From assembly GCA_026636295.1 (NCBI GenBank), contig CP089463.1:310001-374000 (forward strand): DNA of 64,000 nt, in the 5' to 3' direction. A program made the position numbers and the translations under genes. This stretch comes from Medakamo hakoo (lineage: Eukaryota > Chlorophyta > Trebouxiophyceae > Coccomyxaceae). The notes under the pieces are model-generated. The model was not told the DNA's origin, did no database searches, and saw nothing but the letters and a program-made list of their open reading frames with translations. This document shows positions 1 through 9,400 of this stretch, in pieces. The stretch's first letter is position 1. Each line of letters begins with the position of its first letter.

Positions 1-356
1 GCCTGTCCCAAGAACAGCGGTCCCTGGGCCTGGTCACGTCCGCGGCGGGCGGCTTCGTGCTGGGCTTCGCCAGCCGGGTGAAGAGCGTCCCACTGTTCCC
101 GCTCTACCTCGCGCCGCTGTGGGGTCCGCTGCTGGTCTTTTACGGCCTGGCGCCCCTGCTCACGCGCCTGGAGCCCGGCGAAGCCGCGCTGCCGGTCGCT
201 CTCAACCTGGCGGCCTTCACGGGCGCGGCCCTCCTCTTCCGGCTGTCTCCCCTGTTTGAAAGAGCGGGCGCGGACAGAGAGGTTTTGACAAAGGACGGCC
301 AGGCCAAGATTCGGGCGACGGAGGACGACGACGACGACGGCGGAGGTTTTTTGTAA
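1..356 (+). CDS. C-terminal part of a multi-pass membrane protein (5' end outside window)
   Basis: The frame is open from the window edge (codons from base 3) to a TAA at 354-356. It gives about 117 residues with two or three hydrophobic stretches ('LYLAPLWGPLLVFYGLAPLL' and a second around 'VALNLAAFTGAALLF'), followed by a charged tail with a run of five Asp and a Gly-rich end. This looks like the end of an integral membrane protein with an acidic cytosolic or stromal tail. I do not recognise the family. The stop lies only 12 bp from the stop of the convergent peroxidase gene, so the two 3' UTRs must overlap. Confidence 0.55.
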   Translation, partial: LSQEQRSLGLVTSAAGGFVLGFASRVKSVPLFPLYLAPLWGPLLVFYGLAPLLTRLEPGEAALPVALNLAAFTGAALLFRLSPLFERAGADREVLTKDGQAKIRATEDDDDDGGGFL

Positions 357-368
357 AGAAAAAGCATG

Positions 369-1331
369 TCACAGCGAAAAGGGCCCTCCTGCATCCCACT
401 TCACCCCGAGCTCCGACAGCTCCGCGTGCGCGGCCGCGTAGTCTTTGCGGAAGGACGCCTCGTCCTTTGCATACCGTGCAGTGTACGGAAAGAACTCCGG
501 GTCGTCGCCGAGCACCGCGTCCGTCGCGAGGACGACCAGGTCGGGGTCGGTGGATTCCCCGCCATTGCCCGCGGCACGCAGCACGGCCTGGAAGTACTCC
601 GACCCGTTGAACGTCAGGTAGTCGGGCGTCCAGGGCGACCCGCCAGGCGCGCCGCGCGGCGGGTGCGCTGTGTACTTTGTGACGGCCCGCCCAAACCCGC
701 TGCGGTCCGGCTTGCACCTCCCCAGCGTGTGCGCGCCCGACAGGGCGACCAGGGCGCGGGGCGTCAGCCCCAGGCGGTCGGTGAAGACGGCCCGCAGGTG
801 GTCTGCCGGGCCGCTGGCGCCGCCCGGGTACGGCGGCCCACCGTGCGGCAGCCGCCCCTCGGGCACGAGCGATGCCGGCCCGGGCGCGTCAGCGCGCCCG
901 TACCGCATGGGGATGCGCGGCCCGCCGGACGCTTCGATGGCAGTGGCGCCGCCGCACTGAATGAGGTCGGCGAAGCTGACGCGCGGGTGGGCGGCCGCAA
1001 TGGGCGCGAGGAGCGTCAGCGCGCTGCCAGCCAGCCCAGCGTTGGCCGCGTGCGCCTGCTCATTCGCAAACCGGATGGACCCGTTGGCCCCGCCCGCGCC
1101 TGGGAAACCCGCCGTGGACTTGCAATCGAAGGTGCCCGCGTCGTGCCAGGCCAACCGGACGAGGACGGGCGCGCAGCCTTCGGTTTTCACAAGGGACTCG
1201 ATGTCCGCGCGCGCGGCGGCGAGGTCGGCCTTGTCCGTCGTGCGCGGCGGGCCCGCCCAGTTGAAAGGCGTGGAGGCGTCGGCGCCGTCAGTGACGCCGC
1301 CGCCGGGCAAGTAGGAGAGGCAGGCGCCCAT
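369..1331 (-). CDS. Ascorbate-peroxidase-like class I haem peroxidase with N-terminal acylation signal
   Basis: Single exon, 320 aa. Family hallmarks are all visible: distal pocket R59, W62, H63 (in 'VRLAWHDAGTF'), proximal H201 in 'LSGAHTLGR', an APX-like proximal Trp (W234, 'PWTPDYLTF'), the Asp of the His-Asp-Trp triad (D271, 'LATDAVL'), and a C-terminus like ascorbate peroxidases ('AHAELSELGV'). It should reduce H2O2 with ascorbate or a similar small donor. I chose the ATG at 1331 rather than the in-frame ATG at 1370 because it gives the N-terminus 'MGACLSYL': Gly2 for N-myristoylation and Cys4 for palmitoylation. That suggests a membrane-anchored enzyme rather than a soluble stromal one. 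A second peroxidase, more divergent, lies at the other end of the window. Confidence 0.9.
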   Translation of the reverse strand: MGACLSYLPGGGVTDGADASTPFNWAGPPRTTDKADLAAARADIESLVKTEGCAPVLVRLAWHDAGTFDCKSTAGFPGAGGANGSIRFANEQAHAANAGLAGSALTLLAPIAAAHPRVSFADLIQCGGATAIEASGGPRIPMRYGRADAPGPASLVPEGRLPHGGPPYPGGASGPADHLRAVFTDRLGLTPRALVALSGAHTLGRCKPDRSGFGRAVTKYTAHPPRGAPGGSPWTPDYLTFNGSEYFQAVLRAAGNGGESTDPDLVVLATDAVLGDDPEFFPYTARYAKDEASFRKDYAAAHAELSELGVKWDAGGPFSL

Positions 1332-1637
1332 GGTCGAGGGGAGGGTGCTGGAAGGAGGGATGGGATGCAAGAGTGGTGGGGAGGTGGGGGGGACGGCAAG
1401 AAAAGGAGACGGCCAGCGCGTTCTTTCCTTCCTCCGACAAGCGTGCTAGTGGCCGGACGCGTCAAGATCCGTGCTTGACGACGGAGAAGCCGCTCACCTG
1501 CGGTGCGTCGCGGCCGCGCGCACGAGCAAACGGCAAAGCATGTCTGAGGGCATGCGTTTTGCTCAACCCACGGGACAAAGCATTTTTTCTCAACACACGC
1601 GGAACACACGCTCACGCCCCCCACACCTCCAACATTT
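1332..1637. other. Intergenic stretch between two minus-strand genes
   Basis: This 306-bp gap holds the upstream region of the peroxidase gene and the 3' flank of the acetyltransferase gene. No supported ORF, RNA gene or repeat was seen. An in-frame ATG for the peroxidase exists at 1370 but is less likely than 1331. Confidence 0.5.
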
Positions 1638-2695
1638 CTACGCGTCTGCACACAACAGGATCTCCTTGCCTGCAGAGTGATTTGAGGGAGGGGGGCGTGA
1701 GTGAAAAAGCACGAGGAGAGAGACAGGGGCGACGGCCTCGCCCGTATCCATCCGCCTCTGAAAAAAAAAAGACTCACCCAGCGTCGCCGCGCCCGCCACG
1801 CCGCCCGCCACGTCGCACTCCCTCCCGTGTTCGCCCTCCACCTCCCTGTACCCGCAACTGGCGTACAGCGCGCGCGCCGGCCCATTGGACGCCGCCACGG
1901 ACGCGTACAGGCGGGCGGCGCCCCACTGCTGGGCCGCAAAACGCGCCGCCTCAGCCATCAGTGCCGCGCCGACGCCTTTCCGCCGGGCGTCGGGCGAGAC
2001 GGCCACGTTGAGGACGGCGGCGGCGGCTGCATCTTGCGCGGGAACGCCGCGCGGGTGAGCACCGCCCGCCGACGCGGGCGGGCGCACGTCCAGCGCGCCC
2101 AGGATGGCGGGCGACGCGGAAGGCAGCGCACCCCCAGCACCAGCGGCGCACTCGGCCGCGACAAGGCACGCGCACTCCGGGACGGGGCTGCCGGCCGTCC
2201 GTGCCCGCAGCGACCGGGCTTCCTGGTCGCGAAACTGCTTCTTGTAGGACGAGGCGAACCGGCCGCCTCCACCGGGCTGGTCCTGTGTTGGTGGGTGGTG
2301 GTGGTGTGTGGGGTGGAGACGGGATGGGGTGGTGTGTGGGGTGGGAAAGTCCCGGGATGGAGAGGGTCGAGGCGGCGCGCGCGCGTCGTTGCGCTAGCCT
2401 TTTTTTTCTTCGTCCGTCCAGCCCACAAGCCACACACCTCGTAGTACGCCTCCGCTCTCAGCGCAGCCACGGCCTCAAACTCGTCCTCCAGGGCCAGGCG
2501 GACGACGAGGCCGGGCGGGCTGGTGGAGGAGGAGGACGAGGCCGCGTCGGGCGTCGCAAATTCTGGCGCGGCGAGCGCGGAAAGGCGCAGCACACGGGGT
2601 GCCGGGCGTGGAGTGACGGGTCGGACGCTGGCTGGGAGGGGCACACGAGGCCGCGGCCCTGACTGGCAGGCGGGCGGGGTGGCCCGGAGGAGCAT
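1638..2695 (-). CDS. Plastid-type GNAT N-acetyltransferase (RimI-like), three exons
   Basis: Exons 2695-2438, 2282-1778 and 1669-1638 join in phase (donors GTGTGT and GTGAGT, acceptors CAG) to give 264 aa. The first ~55 residues are rich in Arg, Ser, Pro and Ala with few acids, as in a chloroplast transit peptide. The GNAT fold follows: a beta strand at 'LVVRLALEDEFEAVAAL', then 'VLNVAVSPDARRKGVGAALM', which holds the acetyl-CoA loop (R-R-K-G-V-G-A), and the terminal 'ALYASCGYREVE' strand-helix. Plant plastids carry GNATs that acetylate protein N-termini and lysines, so this may be one of them; the substrate is not readable. The last exon encodes only ten residues ('KEILLCADA'), and the phase match confirms it. 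A TTTTTTTTTT run just inside intron 2 recurs in other introns here. Confidence 0.85.
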
Positions 2696-3035
2696 GGCTG
2701 TCGTCCGTGCGGGGCGGTGTGGTGGCCAAGCCGAAGAAAGTGTTTTTGGGCGACCTCTGACCTCCAGCAGCAAGAGTCACGACCTCTCTCACCCTCGTCG
2801 CACAAATTTAACAGCGGCACGCATCATCTCCCTTCCCCTCCCCCTTTCTAGTGTTGCGCTCTCGCCTCCCAACAATCTTTTACTTCTGACGGTGGGCGGG
2901 CTCGGGAGAGGGAACGGAGGGAGGGAGAGACTGCGCTCTCGCCCGCCTCCCCCCCTGTCTCCCGCCTCTCCCTCTCACCCCTCGGCAAACGCGACGCGGG
3001 ACGGGTTGTGGGCGCGCGGTGTGGCCAGCGCCTCC
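2696..3035. promoter_or_regulatory. Divergent intergenic region (acetyltransferase / small gene)
   Basis: This 340-bp spacer lies between the ATGs of the minus-strand acetyltransferase and a plus-strand small gene, so it should carry both promoters. It contains the only AT-rich pocket nearby (around 'caaatttaacag', 2811-2822) and CT-rich stretches. No TATA box or known element could be identified. Confidence 0.4.
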
Positions 3036-3558
3036 ATGGCAGCGGCAACGGCGGCACCCAACGGAGAGAAGCAGGACGGCGAGGCGGCGGTGGCTTGTTT
3101 GGCCGAGCCGGGCGAGCCGGCACTGGCCGCGCAGGCTTCGCTGGACGCGGAGAAGGTGCGACGGGCGGTGCGCAGGGCGATCAACAGGCGGCCAGAGAGG
3201 GTAGGGGCGTCGTCAGCTGCGGGACGTGTGTGGGAAGGGCGGTGGGGACGGGTGAGGCGCAAGGTTTTTTTTGTTCTACTGTCGGCTAGAAAAGCCTCAC
3301 GGGCTAGTCGCGCGCGCCGCGCGCCGCCCGACACAAAAAAAAAACGCACCTGCGGGCCCGGGCACCCATTCTTTCCCAGGCGCGTCACTCCGCCGCTTGG
3401 CTGCGGGCATGTCGGCCGCGAGGTCGGGTTCCGTGCTCAAGCGGCGGCGGTGCAGCTTGAGCGAGTCGACGCGGGCGAGGCGCGACGGCGGCGCAACGCA
3501 TGCGGCCGACTCTTTCGACAGGCGGCGGAGGCGGAGGGGCATGGCTTTCTTCGTGTGA
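3036..3558 (+). CDS. Small hypothetical protein, probably two exons (junction unresolved)
   Basis: The first exon starts at ATG 3036 and encodes an Ala-rich then basic segment ('LDAEKVRRAVRRAINRRPER'). Candidate donors lie at 3201 (GTAGGG), 3226 (GTGTGT) and 3252 (GTGAGG). A good acceptor (TTTCCCAG) ends at 3379. The downstream frame with strong GC3 bias ends at TGA 3556-3558 and reads '...SVLKRRRCSLSESTRARR' to 'GMAFFV'. Only donor 3226 joins ATG 3036 to that frame. The product would be about 120 aa, very basic, with an Arg-rich tail like a nuclear or nucleolar localisation signal. I do not recognise the family. The gene is likely real; its exact junction is not certain. Confidence 0.35.
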
Positions 3559-3839
3559 TGCGCTCCTCTATCTGGAACTCAATGCAGTTCTCCACTGGCG
3601 GAGGTTGAAAGTGGGCTGAGGGCCAGGGAGCGTGGTGGCGGCGTTCCCTGCCGACGGTCGGTCCAAGAACGAGGCAGTGCAGGCCGAAACGTGCGGACGC
3701 TCACTTTCCCGACAGGTCGCTTGGCACTGCTCCATTTTTTCGGCGGAAAAAAAGGAAGCAAAAAACGGCACGGGGCGCCTCCCGCGCCTGCATTCTTGAT
3801 CCAGATCGGCGCGTGAGGCGCGACCTTGACGCCCAACAG

Positions 3840-4853
3840 ATGTCAGACGCGCCCTCCGCCGCCGCCGCTGCGGCTGCCGCCTTTGCCGCGTTCGATTGGG
3901 AGGGCGACGCGCGGTGGGCGACCTACTCGTCTTCGGTGGAAGTGGCCAACCCCGCCACTTGGCCCCTGGTCAAAGCCAAGTGGTTCAAGCGGGAGGTTGA
4001 CCCGGACCTGGATGTGTCGCCCTTCCGGCCGGCAGCGGCGGCGGCGCCAAAAGTGGAGGAACGGCCGCCACCCCCGCCGCCGCCGCCCAGGCCGCGACCG
4101 ACGGCGGCCACGACCGCCTCCACGACAGCCGGCCTCGCCCGCCTGGCGTCCGCGGGCCCAGGCGCGCTCGCCCTCTTCGCCCTCAACCTGGCCGTCTTCT
4201 GGGCCGCCCTGGCGTTCGCGTCCCCGGTCCACGCCCGCCCGCGGGCGTGGCGCCGCTTTGCGCTGCTCGCGACGGCCGCGCACTGCGCCCGCGCCGTCCA
4301 ACGCCTGGGCACCCCACCCCTGCCGTCCTCGTCGGATCCGCGGAGCGTCATGGCCCTGCTCGCATGGGCGTCGTCTGCGGCCCGCACGTCGGACGGGGCA
4401 CTCATTGCCTTTTTATTTGTAGCCAGCCGGGCGGGCGCGCCGCCACCGCCGGCTGCCCTGCCTGCTGCGCTGCTGGCCGGCGCCCAAGCCCTGGAGTGGG
4501 GCGTGTCCACAGCAGGCGACGCTGCCCCACGGTGGGCCGTGCGGGCGCGGACGGCGGTCGCGGCCCGGGCGGCCGCCCTGGCCCGCGCGGCCGCGGGCGC
4601 GGAACTGGCGACGGGCGCGCTCTTGGTGGCGGGGATCTTCTCGGGCCGGGGCGGGCTGTGGGCGGCCCTGCTGTTTTGGCGGACGTACGTGCCGTTCCGC
4701 CTGAATTCGCCGGACGGGCGGCACCACGCGGGTGTGCTGGCTGCGGCGGCTCGAGTGGGCGCGGGCCTCGCGGCGCGGGCGGGCGCGGGCGGGGTGAGCG
4801 GCTGGTTGCGAGCGTTGGAAGGGCGGTGGCGTGGGCTGGCCGGGGCGGAGTGA
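3840..4853 (+). CDS. Multi-pass membrane protein with N-terminal 'FDWEGDARW' motif
   Basis: Single exon, 337 aa from the ATG at 3840 (an in-frame ATG at 3813 is possible). An Ala-rich start leads into a soluble conserved-looking segment ('FDWEGDARWATY...LVKAKWFKREVDPDLDV', residues ~20-60), then a Pro-rich linker and a membrane region. The membrane region has about four hydrophobic helices (for example 'ALALFALNLAVFWAALAF' and 'GALLVAGIFSGRGGLWAALL'), closing with 'WRTYVPFRLNSPDGRHHAG'. The arrangement, a short soluble head then clustered TM helices and a basic end, resembles the TMEM33/Pom33 type of ER and nuclear-pore membrane proteins. That is only an architectural guess; I cannot confirm the family. 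Confidence 0.6.
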   Translation: MSDAPSAAAAAAAAFAAFDWEGDARWATYSSSVEVANPATWPLVKAKWFKREVDPDLDVSPFRPAAAAAPKVEERPPPPPPPPRPRPTAATTASTTAGLARLASAGPGALALFALNLAVFWAALAFASPVHARPRAWRRFALLATAAHCARAVQRLGTPPLPSSSDPRSVMALLAWASSAARTSDGALIAFLFVASRAGAPPPPAALPAALLAGAQALEWGVSTAGDAAPRWAVRARTAVAARAAALARAAAGAELATGALLVAGIFSGRGGLWAALLFWRTYVPFRLNSPDGRHHAGVLAAAARVGAGLAARAGAGGVSGWLRALEGRWRGLAGAE

Positions 4854-4989
4854 CAACAGAGGGCTGTGTAGAAGGGACAGGGCTGGGTGCGCGACGGCCT
4901 CGCCGCACGGTGCACGACGGGGCGGGAGGAGGCAGATGGCAGCAGGAGGAGGCAGATGGAGGAGGGCAGGCCGCAGGCCCCCCCCTCTG

Positions 4990-5807
4990 CCAGCCAGGTC
5001 GCGGGTGGAGGGTCGGGACGTTGCCCGTGGCGGCAGGCGGCCGGGGAGACGCGCGGGCGCGCCCCGCGGCCGTGGAGAGGGGGTGGTTGTCAGAGAACCG
5101 TTGGGGCGCGCCGCCGCTGGCCGGCGGCGCGCCCCGGCGCGCGCCGCCTGCCCCGGCGTCGACGCCGTCCGACGGAGCACTGCCGCCCTCCTCTCCGTCC
5201 TCCACGTCCCAGTCGTCCTCGTCCCAGCCATCGCCGTCGCCGTCGCCGATGACCAGGCCCTCGCGTACATGGGCGGCGGCGACTTTGTTTTGTCGGCCGA
5301 CGTGCGCTCGGCGGCGGTGTCCTATTGCTTGCCCAGCCGCCTTTGTCGCGGCCGCTTCCGCCACGGCGGCTGGTGCAGGGGCCTGATCACGGAGGTTATT
5401 CACGCCCTGAACGAGCCCGCCCCACAGGCTGTCCCTTTTGTCGCAGGGCAAAGGGAACGAAAGAAAAAAAATCGTGTGGAGTCGACCGGCGACCAAGGTC
5501 CGGCAGGGGCCCGCCGCCACGCCGCCTGGCTGAGGCCGTACACCGCACACACGCCCCCGGAATGAAGCCCGAATAGATCTGAGTCTAGGCGCGCCCCCGC
5601 CTGGCGTGATGGTGAGGGTGTGTGCCGTCGGCGGGCTGCTACGGCGGCATTGGTGCTCCGCGCGCAAGCTCGAGCCTGCGCGACCACCTGGCCGGGAGGG
5701 CCCTCCCCACCCCGCCGGGGCTGCAAGGCTTGACGCCAGCGGCCGTGGCAGCCGCGGCGGTGTTGACGCGTGTGAGCACACGGCCCCCCGTCAATTTTGA
5801 GACATGA
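4990..5807. other. Probable spliced gene, strand and structure ambiguous
   Basis: Both strands show coding-like composition. On the minus strand a frame from about 5440 down to 5000 starts 'DSLWGGLVQGVNNLRDQ' and runs into an acidic 'DGWDEDDWDVEDGEEGG' segment; it would need an upstream exon near 5600-5790. On the plus strand a short frame ends at TGA 5805-5807 ('...VLTRVSTRPPVNFET') with very high GC3, and another segment around 5260-5430 is also coding-like. Poly-T/poly-A runs near 5461-5470 resemble those inside other introns of this window. I could not make either model close with consistent phase, so no product is named. Confidence 0.3.
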
Positions 5808-6461
5808 GGCGTCCCTGGGCGACGTCGGCGCGGGGTGTCCCCGCCCGGAGAGGGGTGAGGAAAAGGGAAGTGGGCCGCGCCGAGCGCGCTCGCGCGGACC
5901 TCACTCCTCTCACCCTACACCCCGCCTCTCCCTTTGCCCGCTGTCGCGTTCGCTTTCGCGCTCGGTCCGGCCGCCGCCACCCGCGCCCGCCTGATTGAGC
6001 CGGTGGTCGTCCGACACCCTCCTGCGCGCTCCGACTCTGTGTGGGTCGGAGGGCGCACCTGTCCTGTTCGCGTTTCCGTCGGTAAAGACGGGCGTGCGCC
6101 CGCGTCTCGCCGTTGCCTTTGCGGCGGACTGACGCCGCCGGCCTGTGGACGCCTACTCCTCGTCGTCTGTTATACAAGGTACGCAGAAGAGCGGGGGAGT
6201 GCGGCGGCGGGGAACGAGGCGAGGTGTCGCGCCCGCGTGTGCGCGGGGGTGGAGGGGGGGGGGGCGGGGCGACCCGCGCACGCACACGCGTCCAGTTTCG
6301 CGGCGCCGCCCCGGCGCACGGCGCGCCGTCGCGGCCTGTGGCGGCCTCGGCTTGTTGCCAGCGGTCGCCTCGAGGTTGGACGCGGATGCCGAGGCGGCGG
6401 GCATGCCCTCACCCGCCCCGCACCCCATCCCCACCGAAACCCTCTTCCAGCCTGACGCGCC
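5808..6461 (+). promoter_or_regulatory. Upstream region of the USP-AP2 gene with a possible 5' UTR intron
   Basis: This 654-bp stretch lies before ATG 6462. It contains a strong donor-like 'ACAAG|GTACGC' (intron start 6179) and an acceptor-like 'CTCTTCCAG' ending at 6450, 12 bp before the ATG, so a 5' UTR intron of about 270 bp is plausible. A G-run lies near 6252-6262. No other gene is supported here. Confidence 0.35.
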
Positions 6462-9400
6462 ATGGCCGCGCCCCGCTCGGACGCGCCCTCCCGCGCCGTC
6501 GGCGTGCCCAACCTAGGCATGACCTGCTGGATGGCGTCCATCATCCAGATCTTGTACGCCTTCCCCGGCCTGCGTCGCGCGGTGCGTGCCGCGGCGGCGG
6601 CCGCATTGCAGCGTGAGTGGTTCCCTGGGCAGCCCCCCTCCCTGCTCGTCGCGCTGGACACCCTGTTTCGCGCGATGGACACCCTGTTTCGCGCGATGGA
6701 CGAGGACGACGTGAAAGCTGTCCCTGTGTACCTGGTCTCGGCCTTTTTTGATGCCCTGTCCTCGCACGTCGGGGGCCTCGCCCGGGGCGAAATGGCAGAC
6801 GCGGCGGACGTGTACCCGAACCTGGTGAACGCCTTGTTCGAGGAGGCGGTCAGCGTCGAGCAGTTCGACGTGGCGGCGCTCCTGGCGAACCGGCTCAAGC
6901 TTGCCCTTGTGGGACACCCCATCCGCCGCCTGGAGGACGCTGACGTCTTGATCAACTTGGACGTGTCTGTGGAAGAGGGCGTGCCGTGCGTGGTGCCCAT
7001 CTCCCTGGAGCGCGTGGTAATGGGGTCCTTCTGCTCCGTCCCCATGGAGATGGTTGTGACCCTGCGCGACGGCCGCCAAGCCGTCCTCCGCCTGTTTGGC
7101 TTCATCGTCTACTCGGAGGCGAAACGTCACTACGAAGCCTACGTGTGCTTGAAGGGCGGGACTTGGTGGCGCTGCAACGACGCCAAGGATGTCTGCGTCT
7201 GGGAGGGCGACGTGTCGGAGTTTTTTGAGGGTGAAGGTTTTACCGTGCGTTTGGCTTTCTACGAGTGGGTCGGCGACGCGGCCGTGCCCGCGGCGGGCGA
7301 CGCCGCCGCGGCCTCGACCCGCCCGTCCTCTCCCCCGGTGGCCGAATCGGACGCGCCGGGCGCGGGGTCGGACGCGGGCCCGTCCCGCTCGCCGCCGACG
7401 CCTGGGTCGGCCGAACTGGGTGCGGGTGCCGCCGGCCCGCCGCCCCCGCCCGCCCCTCCCGCCCGCGCGGCTGCCGCCGCCGCTGGACCGCCGACTGCGC
7501 CGCCGTCTGGGCCCGCGCCTGAAGACGCCGGCGCGGTGGGTGGGATGGGCGCGGCACCGGCGGGCGCGGCCGCGGACGCGGCCGGCGCTCCGCCGCCGCT
7601 CGCGGTCGCGGCGGGCGCGGCCGCGGCCGCTCCGTCCGAAACAGCGGCCGCCGGCCTGCCGCCCGTCCAGGGTGGCCGGGCTGGCCTTCGGCCGAAGGAG
7701 CTTCTGCGCCGTCCTGCCCGAGTCTCCTCCCCGCCGCCGTCCGCCAAGAACTGGCCGCCCGCGGCGGGCGGGCCACCGCCGCCCGCCGCGGCTGACGGCG
7801 GGCAGGGCGCGCCGCCGCCCCGCCCCCGCCTCTCGGCTGGCCCTGCCGCGGCGGGCGTGGACGCTGCGGCCGGCGCGCCGCCGCCGCCCGCCGCGGGTCG
7901 CGCCGGGCGGGGCGCCCCTGCCGCCGGCCCGCCGCCCCTGCCCGCCCCGCCCGCCCCCGCGCCCGGCGCGGCTGACGGCGGGCAGGGCGCGCCGCCGCCC
8001 CGCACGAGCGGCCCGAAGAGCGCGTATCGCGGCGTGAGCTGGGACACGTCCACGGACATGTGGCGCGCCCGGATTACGCGGCACAACGTGGATCACGACC
8101 TGGGATGCTTCCCCGACGAGGCCGCGGCCGCGCGTGCGTACAACGCGGCGGCGATCAAACTCGGCTGTCCGGCCACCTGGCTCAACGAGGTCCCGGACGA
8201 TCCCGCCGGGCCGCCGTCTGTGCCGTCGTCTGCGCCGTCGTCTGAAGGGGCGAGCGGCCCGAAGAGCGCGTATCGCGGCGTGAGCTGGGACGAGTCCTCG
8301 GGCATGTGGCGCGCCCGGATCAAAGTGGGCAGCAAGAGGCTCGTCCTAGGCCGCTTCCCCGACGAGGCCGCGGCCGCGCGTGCGTACAACGCCAAGGCGC
8401 TCGAACTCGGCTGCCCGGCCGCCTGGCTCAACGAGGTCCCGGACGATCCCGCCGGGCCGCCGTCTGTGCCGTTGTCTGCGCCGTCGTCTGATGGCGCCGC
8501 CGCGGCGGGCGGCGCGGGCGCGACCGCGCCGGGCGTCGGTGACGCGGGCGGCGCGACGGGCGGGCCACCGCCGCCCGGCGCGGCTGACGGCGGGCAGGGC
8601 GCGCCGCCGCCCCGCCCCCGCCTCTCGGCTGGCCCTGCCGCGGCGGGCGTGGACGCTGCGGCGGGCGGGGTGGGCCTGGCCCCGCCGGGCGTCGGTGACG
8701 CGGGCGGCGCGACGGGCGGGCCACCGCCGCCCGGCGCGGCTGACGGCGGGCAGGGCGCGCCGCCGCCCCGCCCCCGCCTCTCGGCTGGCCCTGCCGCGGC
8801 GGGCGTGGACGCTGCGGCGGGCGGGGTGGGCCTGGCCCCGCCGGGCGTCGGTGACGCGGGCGGCGCGACGGGCGGGCCACCGCCGCCCGGCGCGGCTGAC
8901 GGCGGGCAGGGCGCGCCGCCGCCCCGCCCCCGCCTCTCGGCTGGCCCTGCCGCGGCGGGCGTGGACGCTGCGGCGGGCGGGGTGGGCCTGGCCCCGCCGG
9001 GCGTCGGTGACGCGGGCGGCGCGACGGGCGGGCCACCGCCGCCCGGAGCGGCTGACGGCGGGCAGGGCGCGCCGCCGCCCCGCCCCCGCCTCTCGGCTGG
9101 CCCTGCCGCGGCGGGCGTGGACGCTGCGGCGGGCGGGGTGGGCCTGGCCCCGCCGGGCGTCGGTGACGCGGGCGGCGCGACGGGCGGGCCACCGCCGCCC
9201 GGCGCGGCTGACGGCGGGCAGGGCGCGCCGCCGCCCCGCCCCCGCCTCTCGGCTGGCCCTGCCGCGGCGGGCGTGGACGCTGCGGCGGGCGGGGTGGGCC
9301 TGGCCCCGCCGGGCGTCGGTGACGCGGGCGGCGCGACGGGCGGGCCACCGCCGCCCGGGGGCGCGGCGGGCGCGGCCGTCGCGCCTTCCGACGAAGGCCC

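Noticed and set aside
2523-3608. 361-residue plus-strand ORF across the divergent promoter and the small gene
   Set aside because: It runs through 5' UTR, intron and off-frame exon; splice signals favour the two-exon small gene.
8515-9357. CRISPR-like array
   Set aside because: The repeats are contiguous 156-bp coding units with no unique spacers, inside a eukaryotic gene.
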